Assembly: GCF_003003275.1 (NCBI RefSeq)
Contig: NZ_PVTO01000008.1
Coordinates: 48,724 to 112,723 of the forward strand
Direction of reading: 5' to 3'
Length of the DNA: 64,000 nucleotides
From: Alkalibacterium olivapovliticus
GTDB taxonomy: Bacteria; Bacillota; Bacilli; Lactobacillales; Carnobacteriaceae_A
Below the pieces are notes generated by a model that did not search any database, had not been told where the DNA came from, and saw only the letters and a list, made by a program, of their open reading frames with translations. The position numbers were made by a program, and so were the translations under genes. How positions within the stretch are numbered: the first letter of the stretch is position 1; the number at the start of each line of letters is the position of its first letter. Shown piece after piece: positions 26,809 to 36,250 of this stretch.

Positions 26809-29184
26809 TTATGCGGAATATATCTCGTTTTCCAGGTCCTTAACCGCCTTTAAGTAACCTTTTTTGCCTCCAAAGGCTTTGACAATTTTCATGGGACTAC
26901 CTATTTGTGCAAACTCTTTTAGGTTAAGTACCCTAGTGTCTTCTATCTCTCTAATTCCATCATCTGCGTACTTATTAAGTAACGCCTCAATGACTTCCTT
27001 AGCAGTATCAGAGTATTTATAGAGGTAATGTCTTTTCTTTACATTGTTAACCCGCTCTTGCTTGGTTAGCGGTGCTTTATCGTAAGCAATATGACAGATC
27101 AAGTCAAAGTCATCTAAGTCATCCTGACCTAACTCTTCCCTTACTGCATCCAGCAACACCCCGTCATCTTGAAGCTCATCAATGATAGCTTGCTTTTTCT
27201 CCGCTGTTGTCCAGGTCCGAAGAAATTCATCTAACCGAGAGTATTGCTCAAGTATATTTTTCTTTGTATAGTCAATTAAGCTTTCGGTTATCAATTTTCC
27301 ATCCTTGTCAACGTACTGAACGCGTTCTGACAGCACGCGAACTGTTACATCCCCAACATAGTACTTCCTTGGCTTGTCATCTCCTTCATCATCAAAGGGT
27401 GGAAAGTCGCCAGGTCCGTATGGTTCTGTTGGATCATTGATACCTTCATTTCCTGCGTCTTCACCGAACGACTCTTCTTCATCGGTAGGCTTATCTGGCT
27501 CTTCTACGGCATCGTCTTCTCCTAGCTCTAGTACCACTTCCGGCTTGCCATCAAATTCGGGGTCTGCAAAGAGTCTGCTAGCATTACGGAAGTCCATGAT
27601 AGTAAAGTATTTCTTGCCATAATCTTCCAGAAGGCGTGTACCTCTACCGATGATTTGTTTGAACTCTGTCATGCTATTGATGTTGTTCTCAAGGACAATC
27701 AGTTTACACATCTTTGCATCCACACCAGTTGTCATTAACTTACTCGTGACTACAATAACAGGATACGTACTTTCTTCGTCAATAAAATGCTCAAGTTGTG
27801 CCTTACCCTCATCGTTGTCCCCTGTTATCCGCATGACATAACGGTCATCTTCTGCATAGAGGTCTTTGTTCTGATTAATGAGTGCTTGACGCATTCTTTC
27901 CGCATGTTCAATGTCGACACAAAATACAATCGTCTTACTGAAACGGTCTGTCTTTTTCAAGAACTCTGTTATCTTTGAGGCTACTACTCTCGTTCTATCA
28001 TCAATAACAAGATGTCTATCAAAGTCTTTAGCATTGTACTCTCGGTCTTCTATCTCGTGTCCATGCTTATCTCGTTTACCAGCTTCTGGACGGTATCCTT
28101 CGAGGTCCTTATCTAATCCAATACGCACAACTTTATAAGGAGCAAGGTAACCATCGTCAATACCTTGTTTCAACGAATACTCGTATATTGGCTCCCCAAA
28201 GTAAGTAAAGCTGGAGGCTTCCTTTGTTTCGATAGGAGTGGCTGTACAGCCAATATGGGTAGCTTCGGTGAAGTAATCTAAAACTTTACGCCAGGCAGAT
28301 TCCTCCTTAGCACTTCCTCTATGACACTCATCTATCACTATGAGATCAAAAAAGTTTGGCTGGAACTGTCTGTAAGCTTCCTCACCGTCTTCACCGACTA
28401 GCTGTTGATACAAGGCTAGATATATTTCATAGGAACTATCTAGATTTTTATTCTGAACCTTAGTCATCTTTCCACTAAACGGTTTGAAGTCACCAGTCAT
28501 AGTCTGATCAATCAGTACATTTCGATCTGCCAAGAAAAGAATTTTCTTCTTTAAACCTGACTTCCATAGCCGATAAATCATTTGAAACGTCATATACGTC
28601 TTACCAGTACCAGTTGCACTGACCACTAACACTCGGTTTTGTCCCTTTGCCACAGCATCTACAGTACGGTTGATCGCTATTCGTTGATAGTACCGCGGCT
28701 TCTTGTAATTGGGTATGTAATAATATGGTTCAAGCATTACCTTTTCTTCCGCTTCGTCTATACCCTTATCTACTCTGTATCGTTGGTACAACGTTTCTGG
28801 AGAAGGAAACTCTTCTAATTTTAATTCTCTTACTTCCCCTGTAAGCAGGTTTTGTTCAACAAACCCATCTCCATTTGATGCGTAGACGTAGTGTACATCC
28901 AAAGCTTTAGCATATTCTATTCCCTGTTGTAGCCCAGCACCGACAGAGTGATTGTTATCCTTAGCCTCTATAATAGCTAAAGGCAAGTTGTTTTTATATG
29001 ACAGAACATAGTCTGCTCGTTTCCTTTTACCTCTGGCAGTGATATTTCCACGTAATATAATACGACCTGCTGTAAATGGATATTCAAAGCGGACTTGTTT
29101 ATTAATATCCCATCCAGCATTGATAACTGCTTTAGTTATATATCTGGCTTTTATATCCTCTTCAGACAGATGGCTTTTCCCCAT
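26809..29184 (-). CDS. hsdR: Type I restriction endonuclease/translocase subunit HsdR
   Basis: A 791-residue motor and nuclease subunit. The N-terminal PD-(D/E)xK nuclease has RADYVLSYKNNLPLAIIEAKDN (D...ExK). The SF2 motor has Walker A VSATGTGKTYMTF (about residue 190), motif II VIDECHRG (about 283), IGCTATP and the IIGRGTRLLEDYG motif VI. An acidic linker (about 575-620) precedes the C-terminal helical domain. The start at 29184 has GGGGTAAGGAAA upstream; the in-frame ATG six codons earlier has none. It is the first gene of a minus-strand hsdR-hsdM-hsdS operon, divergent from small unknown genes. Confidence 0.95.
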   Translation of the reverse strand: MGKSHLSEEDIKARYITKAVINAGWDINKQVRFEYPFTAGRIILRGNITARGKRKRADYVLSYKNNLPLAIIEAKDNNHSVGAGLQQGIEYAKALDVHYVYASNGDGFVEQNLLTGEVRELKLEEFPSPETLYQRYRVDKGIDEAEEKVMLEPYYYIPNYKKPRYYQRIAINRTVDAVAKGQNRVLVVSATGTGKTYMTFQMIYRLWKSGLKKKILFLADRNVLIDQTMTGDFKPFSGKMTKVQNKNLDSSYEIYLALYQQLVGEDGEEAYRQFQPNFFDLIVIDECHRGSAKEESAWRKVLDYFTEATHIGCTATPIETKEASSFTYFGEPIYEYSLKQGIDDGYLAPYKVVRIGLDKDLEGYRPEAGKRDKHGHEIEDREYNAKDFDRHLVIDDRTRVVASKITEFLKKTDRFSKTIVFCVDIEHAERMRQALINQNKDLYAEDDRYVMRITGDNDEGKAQLEHFIDEESTYPVIVVTSKLMTTGVDAKMCKLIVLENNINSMTEFKQIIGRGTRLLEDYGKKYFTIMDFRNASRLFADPEFDGKPEVVLELGEDDAVEEPDKPTDEEESFGEDAGNEGINDPTEPYGPGDFPPFDDEGDDKPRKYYVGDVTVRVLSERVQYVDKDGKLITESLIDYTKKNILEQYSRLDEFLRTWTTAEKKQAIIDELQDDGVLLDAVREELGQDDLDDFDLICHIAYDKAPLTKQERVNNVKKRHYLYKYSDTAKEVIEALLNKYADDGIREIEDTRVLNLKEFAQIGSPMKIVKAFGGKKGYLKAVKDLENEIYSA

Positions 29185-29429
29185 TTTCCTTACCCCTCTC
29201 ATGTAAGATTAACAATTAGTTATATGAAGTATACTGATACAATAATATGCTTTTCCTTTACTTTGAAACTGGTTATGGCAAAGCATTATTATAGCAATTA
29301 TAACATACTGTGAGGGTCTTAGATTCGTGATTTGTCCAAGTTGTCATAATAAAAAAGCATTTAAATTAATATTACTAGTGAGAAGAGATTAATAGCATGG
29401 TATAGTCTAAGCAATAGGAGGAATGCATA

Positions 29430-29687
29430 ATGGGTGCACGAGAGCAGGATGTAACAAAACTAATCAACGATATTAACAGCTTAGGAGGTGGATACTCGAC
29501 AGACTTTGGAACGTCTAATAGTGCAAAGCCAAATCAACAGTTACACGTCTATAAAAACAATGCAACTAAACCTATTGCCAAAGTATCTCTAATGCTATCT
29601 TGTAGAGTGAATACGCTTTTCAACGGTGTAGGTAAAAACGAGAAAGAGTTACTTGATTTGCTTGTTGAGTTCTCTAAAAAGGTCTAA
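29430..29687 (+). CDS. Small protein of unknown function (85 aa)
   Basis: An 85-residue soluble protein with a good AGGAGG site. Segments such as DVTKLINDINSLGGGYSTDFG and the terminal KNEKELLDLLVEFSKKV suggest a compact alpha/beta fold. I recognise no family. It is divergent from hsdR across a 245-bp gap and 24 bases ahead of the next gene, so the two plus-strand genes are probably co-transcribed. Its place beside a restriction operon would suit a controller or anti-restriction role, but nothing in the sequence proves it. Confidence 0.7.
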   Translation: MGAREQDVTKLINDINSLGGGYSTDFGTSNSAKPNQQLHVYKNNATKPIAKVSLMLSCRVNTLFNGVGKNEKELLDLLVEFSKKV

Positions 29688-29711
29688 AACTAATTATAAT
29701 AGGAGGCAATA

Positions 29712-30143
29712 ATGGATAACACTAGATGGGTTTGCGATAAATGTTCAGAATATATTAACACACCAGAGGAAGGCTATGTAGAATGGTATAGAGACAATAA
29801 GAGCAACAAGTTGCACAATTTCCACATAGTTCATCAAACTAAGGAATGTATGTACGATGAACAAAGAGTCTTTAACAATGAGAACAGCAGTACACCTGGA
29901 AACCATTTATTTGCTTTCTTAGGTAACGATGGTCTGATTAGACTCCTAAGGTTATTAGGTAGTGAAGATTTACTAGACCGTCAAGAAGTGATTAATTTAT
30001 CTTTAAGACTTCAAGTACCTAGCTATGATACTGGACTAAATCGTTTTGATGAAGCTTGGAGTAAGGGGTATATTAATGGCCCTATTAATGGTGTCTACTA
30101 TCCTTCAGTAGGCCAAATAGAAGATATAAATAACGAATTATAA
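29712..30143 (+). CDS. Unknown 143-aa protein with N-terminal zinc motif
   Basis: A 143-residue protein starting MDNTRWVCDKCSEYINT, with CxxC and a later histidine and cysteine (HNFHIVHQTKEC) that may complete a zinc site. A helical middle (LFAFLGNDGLIRLLRLLGSEDLLD) and FDEAWSKGYINGPINGVYYPS follow. I do not recognise the family; it resembles small proteins of mobile elements. AGGAGG site present. It follows the 85-aa gene in the same short operon, ended by a terminator at 30222-30261. Confidence 0.75.
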   Translation: MDNTRWVCDKCSEYINTPEEGYVEWYRDNKSNKLHNFHIVHQTKECMYDEQRVFNNENSSTPGNHLFAFLGNDGLIRLLRLLGSEDLLDRQEVINLSLRLQVPSYDTGLNRFDEAWSKGYINGPINGVYYPSVGQIEDINNEL

Positions 30144-30448
30144 ATACCGCTCTTTTTGAAGTGAGTCTAGAATAGTAGTTCTCTAGGACGCATTATTGCA
30201 CTGAAGTATATAGCACCATAGACCACCTCTCTACTGGATATTAAGTGGGGAGGTGGTTTTCTATACTGTGAAACACTGTATACACTTCTTAAAAGCATTC
30301 AACTTCTACGTTTATAGTTTCATAACTTAACAGTTTTAAAACGAAACTTGAAGTGTTATTCTGTCAGTCTTTTAAAGGTTTCATTACTTAGTTTCATAAG
30401 CATATGATAAAATAGTAATACATAAATATCAATATGAGGAGTGCTTGC
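30144..30448 (+). other. 305-bp gap: terminator plus upstream region of the Abi-like gene
   Basis: It carries the hairpin at 30222-30261 and then an AT-rich stretch with repeated GTTTCAT-like sequence before the next gene, where a promoter probably lies. No reading frame is seen. Confidence 0.5.
30222..30261 (+). terminator. Intrinsic terminator of the 85/143-aa gene operon
   Basis: ACCACCTC (30222-30229) pairs with GAGGTGGT (30250-30257), followed by TTTT on the plus strand. Confidence 0.75.
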
Positions 30449-31135
30449 ATGAGACAAATTAAAAAAGAGGTATACGAAGAAATACAGAAAGATCTTCCAA
30501 GGATCGAACAAGCAATGTCTTCCAGAAATGGTTCACAGAATTTATGGGCTAAACTCAAGAGCAAATATCCTATCTTACTACCAGGTATATTGGCACACGT
30601 AAGACAGTCAGCAAAATTCAAATCAGTAGATTTGGAGCCCGACTTTCGACCAGAGCTTACACAGTTGAAAGAAGCTATATTAGCATATCTCATCGTTCAT
30701 CCAGTAGAAGAAGGTACGAACGAAAAGATAGAAAACAAAGCAAGCGAACAATTGGAGCAAAGCACTTCTCAATCAATAGACGAAATTGTGAACAATAAAA
30801 TCGAAGAATCAAAGCTCTACATAAGAGATACTGACTCTGATAAGAAACAAATTGCCTTAGAAAAAATTTGGGATGGCTTTGAGAGGTTAAAAACTGTTTA
30901 CGGAGAGGATAAGAAAGCTTCAGTTAAAGAGCTAATTACCGCCGTCAGTAATGGCTCTGCTGAGGCTGAAAAGGTATTAGATGATGAGTTCAACGAATTA
31001 ACGGCTATCGGTAACTCTTATCAGATAAGACATTTCGAAAACGGAAAAACCCTAGTTCACTCAGATCATCAGAAGGAATATTTTTATTTCAGAATGCTTA
31101 GCTTAATTAGCTACTGTCTTAACGAAATGAAGTAA
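30449..31135 (+). CDS. Abortive-infection-like protein (AbiJ/HEPN-type C-terminus)
   Basis: A 228-residue protein. The start at 30449 is set by GAGGAG seven bases upstream. The N-terminal third is helical and basic. The C-terminal part (about residues 130-228) includes KKQIALEKIWDGFERLKTVYG and FNELTAIGNSYQIRHFENGK followed by YFYFRMLSLISYCL. That pattern recalls the C-terminal domain of AbiJ-type and related abortive-infection proteins. The assignment is from pattern memory and not secure. It ends 12 bases before the resolvase gene and is probably co-transcribed with it. A phage-defence role fits the neighbouring restriction system. Confidence 0.55.
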   Translation: MRQIKKEVYEEIQKDLPRIEQAMSSRNGSQNLWAKLKSKYPILLPGILAHVRQSAKFKSVDLEPDFRPELTQLKEAILAYLIVHPVEEGTNEKIENKASEQLEQSTSQSIDEIVNNKIEESKLYIRDTDSDKKQIALEKIWDGFERLKTVYGEDKKASVKELITAVSNGSAEAEKVLDDEFNELTAIGNSYQIRHFENGKTLVHSDHQKEYFYFRMLSLISYCLNEMK

Positions 31136-31147
31136 GGATGGGATAAA

Positions 31148-31711
31148 ATGAAATACGGATATGCAAGAGTAAGCACGAGAGGACAAGACTTGAACAGTCA
31201 AATAGAAAAATTGAAACAAGAGCACTGTGACACTATATATGCGGAGAAGATGACTGGAACAACTGCTGAACGTCCTGAATTTCAAAGGCTACTAAATACT
31301 ATTGAATCAGGAGATACATTAGTAGTCACTAAATTAGATCGATTCGCTCGAAGCACTCAAGAAGCGCTAACCATCATAAAAGATTTGTTCGAGCGAGATG
31401 TCAAAATTGATATACTTAATCTAGGACGAATCGAGAATACGCCTTCTGGTAGACTGATTTTTACAGTCTTCAGTGCGTTTGCAGACTTTGAACGCGATTT
31501 GATTATCGAGCGGACTCAAGAAGGTAAAGCAATCGCCAAACAAAATCCCAATTTCAGAGAAGGTCGACCCAAGAAGTTTTCAAAAACACAGCTAGAACAT
31601 GCATTAAAACTACTAAATACGCATAGCTATAAGCAGGTCTATGAATTAACAGGTATCAGTAAGACTACCTTATGGCGATACAAGGAGTCTAAAGTTGTAG
31701 TGAACGACTAA
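31148..31711 (+). CDS. Small serine recombinase (resolvase/invertase)
   Basis: A 187-residue site-specific recombinase of the Tn3-resolvase/DNA-invertase family. The catalytic serine is Ser9 in [53 protein letters not shown] and the basic GRPKKF linker are typical. A helix-turn-helix (about 150-185, [18 protein letters not shown]) binds DNA. AAGGATG precedes the ATG. On plasmids such enzymes resolve multimers. With the replication genes nearby, it may keep the circular form monomeric. Its res site would lie in the non-coding sequence that follows. Confidence 0.93.
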   Translation: MKYGYARVSTRGQDLNSQIEKLKQEHCDTIYAEKMTGTTAERPEFQRLLNTIESGDTLVVTKLDRFARSTQEALTIIKDLFERDVKIDILNLGRIENTPSGRLIFTVFSAFADFERDLIIERTQEGKAIAKQNPNFREGRPKKFSKTQLEHALKLLNTHSYKQVYELTGISKTTLWRYKESKVVVND

Positions 31712-32193
31712 ACAATCTAACAAGCAAATAATTCAAGGTAAAATTTACCCTGAAATATTTGCTTGTCATATACTGGTAACTAGCCATTACAAAATCAAAT
31801 CATGATTTCCTTCTGTACAGAGCAATGCACAAGTTACTTGTCCATTGCTTTGCTTTTTGTTGTATTACACTCAATAAGCTCTTATACAATTGTACAATTT
31901 GTAAAAAGCTACAGAGAATTAAAATCTATAAATATTTCTGACCCCTACTAGGTTATACATTAGTGTCCCTTTACTCTAATTATAGCCCCGGGGTGGTCAT
32001 TCTATTAATCTAGCTTTCCCTTCGGGCCACTAAAACTATCTGTATACTCAGCAAATGTCCCCGAAGCCCCTTGATTAGCCCCAGAAGAGCCCCCTCATAC
32101 TATTATTGTTATATCCTAAACTTCAAGAAAGGTATTAGTGCTTTAATCTTTGTCCGTTAAACACATCACTTAAAATCGAAAGGAAGTCATTTT
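31712..32193 (+). other. 482-bp non-coding region after the resolvase
   Basis: It contains the long hairpin at 31720-31766 and then a stretch with several CCCC/GGGG clusters (31986-32100) that is GC-richer than its surroundings. A res site for the resolvase could lie here. No reading frame is convincing. Confidence 0.4.
31720..31766 (+). terminator. Long imperfect hairpin after the resolvase gene
   Basis: ACAAGCAAATA (31720-31730) pairs with TATTTGCTTGT (31756-31766), with inner GGTAAA/TTTACC pairs. There is no T run beyond it, so it may be a weak terminator or a protein-binding site. Confidence 0.5.
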
Positions 32194-32547
32194 ATGTATA
32201 CTTGTCAATTTTGTTCAACCTCATTAAAGAAAGCTTTCACTGGAACATTCAAAGGAGAACACATTCACTCATGCAGCAGCTGTTTTAAAAGATCTCTATC
32301 CCCTATTGAGTTCGATCAGGAGTCAGTCTACTATCCTAACGTTGGAAGAAGAGAAATCCAAATTGAAGATTATATAGTCATGTACGATACTAACGTAAAT
32401 GAAGTAGTGAGAATCCCTTTGAAAACCTATGAAGAAGGATTGATAGGTTTATTAAAAGAAGACTTATCACAAGATATCCAAATCGATACTAAAGACATTT
32501 TAGTTGTGATAGAGCCATGGAATACTACGTTGGTAATTGAAGAGTAA
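32194..32547 (+). CDS. Unknown 117-aa protein with two CxxC pairs
   Basis: A 117-residue protein whose N-terminus MYTCQFCSTSL and HSCSSCFKRSL carries two CxxC pairs, a likely zinc ribbon. The rest (EDYIVMYDTNVNEVVRIPLKTYEEG and the final IDTKDILVVIEPWN) looks like a small beta domain. I recognise no family. GAAAGGAAG precedes the ATG. It stands alone ahead of the large non-coding region and may take part in element maintenance, but that is only a guess from position. Confidence 0.7.
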   Translation: MYTCQFCSTSLKKAFTGTFKGEHIHSCSSCFKRSLSPIEFDQESVYYPNVGRREIQIEDYIVMYDTNVNEVVRIPLKTYEEGLIGLLKEDLSQDIQIDTKDILVVIEPWNTTLVIEE

Positions 32548-32570
32548 AAGCTTTAGTAACAGCTTATTAA

Positions 32571-32592
32571 CGAGTGGGCACTCGGTGCCCGC
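32571..32592. repeat. GTGGGCA/TGCCCGC inverted repeat 1
   Basis: GAGTGGGCA, a five-base loop CTCGG, and TGCCCGC. First member of a family of related inverted repeats in the non-coding region. Confidence 0.7.
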
Positions 32593-32685
32593 ATGTCTAG
32601 TAGCGGATCCTACAAGCACTCCTACATTCAAGGAAACCTAGACCTGCATGGTAGGGACGGAAAAATTGCAGTGATAGGCTTAAAT

Positions 32686-32710
32686 GAAGTGGGTACTGAG
32701 TGCCCACTTC
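32686..32710. repeat. GTGGGTA/TGCCCAC inverted repeat 2
   Basis: GAAGTGGGTA and TGCCCACTTC flank CTGAG; ten-base arms with one G-T pair. Same family as repeats 1 and 3. Confidence 0.75.
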
Positions 32711-33976
32711 AAAATAGGCATAATAGGTATATCAAAAAAGTATTAAGCAACTAGCCCACAGAACATTATATTTAAGAAGTAATGTAATACAAAACATGCA
32801 TATACGCAGCAGCGACCAATGAATCGTTTTGGTTAATAGATACACCATATTTATTCATTCAGAACGTCCACCGCACCTCCTCAAGTCGCGTATAGCAATC
32901 AGCCCTATACTAAGGTGTATTGACCTATACTGGCGCTGAGAAGTCTTCTCTGAAGGTTCACTTGTTTTCAATATATATAGTTATACTAGAACACCTGAAA
33001 CTATATCGTGAAATATACCTATAGATTTTGATTAGTCGATTATTTAAGCACCCATTTATTGTGATACATTTGTTGATGTGTTTTACTAACTGATTCAAGT
33101 ACCTTACTCATTTCTAAGCACCAGAGCGCTGGAGAGGCCTTGTGAAGTTCGCTAGTGGATAAAATGGACTATGTGTCGTTCTAAGATATATTAACCCATT
33201 GCAAGCTTTACAGAAGGGACTATAGAATCCTATTTAATATATGCAGAACACATAGTAACATTGTTTATCAATCGAATTCTCCAAAGAACTCATTGGTCTA
33301 ATCATTGTCTTAATTTAATTTTTATACGTTGACTTAAGCTTCCGCTTTTTGCAGCAAGCAACACACAAGCTTACTCATGATAACGAGTCTCCTATGCAAG
33401 TAAATATTTGAATGCAGCTCCATCTTCTCTCAGAAGACGTTTGAGAATCTTTACGAGCTATTTTTAATCACATACTCTGCTTTGAATCGTATTGCAAAAT
33501 AACAATGAAATTGAAATAAATGGTTCGCTGTACCTAGTTAGTTTGGAATCAATTACTATAATAGAACATCTCAATCTGTAATCTGAGACGTCGTTTTTCA
33601 TAAATAAGCTATCACACGCTCCAAGGGCTCTCTATCCACCCATAATAGACTGACTATCTATAATATATAAGGTTTACTGGCTGAAGTTACAATATGTATA
33701 AGTTTCTCGAATCATGTGTATTACAGAGTACCGTTACTATGCGTTTACTGGATATTACACATGTAGAGGCTTTTTAATTACTATCCTTTGTATATAAGAA
33801 CTGTTACTAAAAGGTAGTCTACGCGAGCTTGATAAAACCAAAAACTGTAACACATAAATCAATGTAGAATGAAAGAGGCTTGTAGTCCTACACAATTGAT
33901 AACTAAGTATGAGTATAGCTATAATTGATTAAGTTTGGGGCTGTTGACAATAGAAACCCCTCCATAACAGTTATAA

Positions 33977-34005
33977 ACTGAGTGGGCAACGGTTGCCCAC
34001 TCAGT
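33977..34005. repeat. GTGGGCAA/TTGCCCAC inverted repeat 3
   Basis: Perfect 13-base arms ACTGAGTGGGCAA and TTGCCCACTCAGT around CGG. It is the longest member, about 250 bases from the end of the initiator gene. Confidence 0.8.
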
Positions 34006-34060
34006 CTAACGCATTGTTTATTAAGAACAGAGTAGGCGTCTGATTGATAGTATAAAAATA

Positions 34061-34083
34061 GAGCGGATAACTAGTATCCACTC
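34061..34083. repeat. Related inverted repeat 4
   Basis: GAGCGGATA and TATCCACTC flank ACTAG; the outer GAG/CTC frame matches the other repeats but the core differs. Confidence 0.5.
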
Positions 34084-34254
34084 ATACATGCCTATTAGAA
34101 TCTTTCTGATAGTACAACAGGACTTAGAATTATCACTTATCAAACTGCTCCCGCATTAGGTAATTTATGTTCTTATTCTAAGTCTATTAACTGTTGGTGA
34201 CTTGCTATTAAGTCAAACCATCACTGCCAGTCTATTTCATTGTCTTCATGCTCA

Positions 34255-35277
34255 TTAATGAGCCATACAATGTATTCTCTTAAGCTTAAAGGGATTGACT
34301 AGCTTAGTTTGATCCGTTTCATTTGAGATAAGTATTGGATTGACTCCTAACTCTCTTAATTTTTTCAAATGATTGTTAAATAATTGTCTATTACTGTGAT
34401 AATAGTTAGGCGAGCTATTACTGTTTTCTTCAAGCAACACAATAGCTTCTCTCAAGTTACTGACTTTTCCTATAAAATCTAACAGATTGATTAGCTTCGA
34501 TTTCATAGAGTCGTTGGCTGTGCTTCTAATAATAGAATGTTTGGCTTGGTCATAGCTATGAAAGTCTTCTAGGCCAACTGTTCTTGTATAAGCTGTGGAG
34601 AGCACGTCTAAAGCTATTTCAGAATCAAACAAAGCAAATAGTTCATGAGCTTCATACTTGTTCCTTAAATGCCTGATAGCTTTTGTAGCACGATATTGAA
34701 CTTCTACCCGAAAAAGACCTTCGCTTCTGTCTATTAGTGCTTGAGAGAGGTTTTGCTTCTTCATATAGTCATGCTTATCATAAAAATTGTATCGTATACT
34801 TTTTGACTGGAGATACATGCTTCCCTGCTTCTTAATCTTGTCTTCGTAGTGATAAGGGGCCTTTGACTTCTTGGCAAGCTGTACAAACGCTTGTGTGTGA
34901 TCCGTATGAACCTGTATAGCATAATCTATCCTGGACATGTACCATTCGTCGTGTAAAGCAGGAAGGCCTCCATAAAAGTCTTTAATGTGTTTGTTCAAAG
35001 AAGAAACTAGCGCTTCATTATTCATAGTTGTACAGGCATACAAATCCACTGTCAGTTGCTTTGTGAGTAGTGCCTGTGGTTCTATTTCTAATGTAATATA
35101 GAAGCTCCCCTGTCTGGCATTAGTTACTTTAATTTTTCGTATACCCGGTGTAAAGAGTGGGTTAAGAAGCTCCACTGTGTTGTTAGCTGAGTGAATCAAT
35201 GGTTGGCTGAGCTCTTCTTCCAGTTCTCTTACTAGACGAGTAGTTGTTTTAAGCTTTAACTCAAAGGTGTGTAGCAT
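34255..35277 (-). CDS. Replication initiator-like protein (phage/plasmid gene II/X-type)
   Basis: A 340-residue protein that resembles replication initiators of the phage/plasmid gene II/X family. The best landmarks are the SRIDYAIQVHTD strand, the SIRYNFYDKHDYMKKQ segment and the LFRVEVQYRATKAIRHLRNKY segment that follows. A clear HUH pair is not obvious, so the catalytic type is uncertain. AAGGAGAGAAGG precedes the ATG. It is the last gene of a minus-strand series after two XRE regulators and reads towards the non-coding origin candidate. It suggests the excised element can replicate. Confidence 0.6.
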   Translation of the reverse strand: MLHTFELKLKTTTRLVRELEEELSQPLIHSANNTVELLNPLFTPGIRKIKVTNARQGSFYITLEIEPQALLTKQLTVDLYACTTMNNEALVSSLNKHIKDFYGGLPALHDEWYMSRIDYAIQVHTDHTQAFVQLAKKSKAPYHYEDKIKKQGSMYLQSKSIRYNFYDKHDYMKKQNLSQALIDRSEGLFRVEVQYRATKAIRHLRNKYEAHELFALFDSEIALDVLSTAYTRTVGLEDFHSYDQAKHSIIRSTANDSMKSKLINLLDFIGKVSNLREAIVLLEENSNSSPNYYHSNRQLFNNHLKKLRELGVNPILISNETDQTKLVNPFKLKRIHCMAH

Positions 35278-35367
35278 TTCCTTCTCTCCTTTTCATTTTC
35301 ATGTCTTGTATCTTTTAACTCTATACCTTCAAAAACAGCTATATTTAGTATGAAATACAAATTTTTC

Positions 35368-35703
35368 TCAGTTAATGGACAATGACTGTTCGAGAAGCTC
35401 TAAACCGTCATTAAAACGCCTGTCGGTCAACTGATTATTCTCTGTATTTTCGTGTAAAAATTTTAGTGTGCAGATGATCTTTCTAAAATCTTCCTGGGTA
35501 TACTGAGCGGTTAAAAAGTATTCTATAGGTTGGTCTAAAATATCTGTTAATTTAAGCAGATGAAATACTTTCAAATCGGTTTTACCCTTCTCCAACCGCC
35601 AGTAAGCGTGTATATCAATCTGGCGTTGGTCAGCTACTTCCTGTAAGGTATAGCCTTTCAAAACTCTGCCTTCTTTTAGTTTGGTACAATCAAACATCAA
35701 CAT
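35368..35703 (-). CDS. XRE-family regulator (111 aa)
   Basis: A 111-residue DNA-binding protein. The start at 35703 has GGAGGG at good spacing; the longer frame upstream does not. The helix-turn-helix covers about residues 6-55 (LKEGRVLKGYTLQEVADQRQ, then IDIHAYWRLEKGKTDL). The C-terminal half is helical and may dimerise. It lies between another XRE regulator and the initiator gene and probably controls replication or excision. Confidence 0.8.
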   Translation of the reverse strand: MLMFDCTKLKEGRVLKGYTLQEVADQRQIDIHAYWRLEKGKTDLKVFHLLKLTDILDQPIEYFLTAQYTQEDFRKIICTLKFLHENTENNQLTDRRFNDGLELLEQSLSIN

Positions 35704-35827
35704 AATAATCCCTCCGTGTATTAATATTTCTATAAATGTATTACTTTTAGAAATCTCTATATACACGAAGGATATTCATTTTATGAAAACAGACTTATTT
35801 TATTGGAAGACAATAATCTTACATCCA

Positions 35828-36151
35828 TCAATATAAGTTTCTAATGTCATTAAAAAAGTCTATCTCTCTTTTAATGTTGTCCAACATAAATTCATAGTAT
35901 TTCTTGATTACTCTAAAATCTTTTATAGAGTCCCCTCTTTCGAGACGACCTAAGCAACTAACACTCACATCCATTAACCTGGACATCTCCTCTCTTGTCA
36001 CACCGAGTTTCTCGCGACTCTCTCGCAGTTGCTGAGCCTCACTTATCTTCATCTCCCTATTAACCTCTACCCATCGTTCTTTTCTTTGTACCCATTCCTC
36101 ATTCTTCTTGCCTCTTTCTTTGCTGTCTTGTTGCTGTGTAGCTGTGTCCAT
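35828..36151 (-). CDS. XRE-family regulator (107 aa)
   Basis: A 107-residue protein with a charged N-terminal helix (DSKERGKKNEEWVQRKERW) and a helix-turn-helix at about 38-80 (LRESREKLGVTREEMSRLMD, then VSVSCLGRLERGDS). The start at 36151 is fixed by AGAGGAGGAAA. The 5' leader contains an intrinsic terminator only 35 bases upstream of the start, so expression is probably controlled by attenuation. It is the first gene of the regulator-regulator-initiator series. Confidence 0.8.
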   Translation of the reverse strand: MDTATQQQDSKERGKKNEEWVQRKERWVEVNREMKISEAQQLRESREKLGVTREEMSRLMDVSVSCLGRLERGDSIKDFRVIKKYYEFMLDNIKREIDFFNDIRNLY

Positions 36152-36185
36152 TCTATTTCCTCCTCTTAATATTGTTTTAATGAAC

Positions 36186-36250
36186 AAAAAACGCCCAGCC
36201 ATCAAAAATAGGGTTCAGTAAATAAACCTATATTCTTGACGCCTGAGCGC
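36186..36250 (-). terminator. Leader attenuator of the XRE/initiator operon
   Basis: On the minus strand a long irregular hairpin (36250-36192; paired blocks GCG/CGC, CAG/CTG, TTGA/TCAA, ATAGG/CCTAT) is followed directly by six T residues (36191-36186). It lies inside the 5' leader, not after a gene, which is the layout of transcriptional attenuation in plasmid copy control. Confidence 0.6.

Larger units (their letters stand above)
32548..34254. other. 1.7-kb non-coding region, candidate replication origin
   Basis: No reading frame of gene quality is present on either strand, which is unusual for this dense genome. The region begins and ends with GTGGGCA/TGCCCAC inverted repeats (listed separately). 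It lies between the resolvase region and the replication-initiator-like gene. An origin, with single- or double-strand start sites, is the best inference. I see no tRNA, retron, intron domain V or CRISPR repeat. Many short hairpins occur but none stands out. Confidence 0.5.

Noticed and set aside
32548..34254. Retron or group II intron in the gene-free region
   Set aside because: No reverse transcriptase gene and no recognisable domain V or msr/msd structure.
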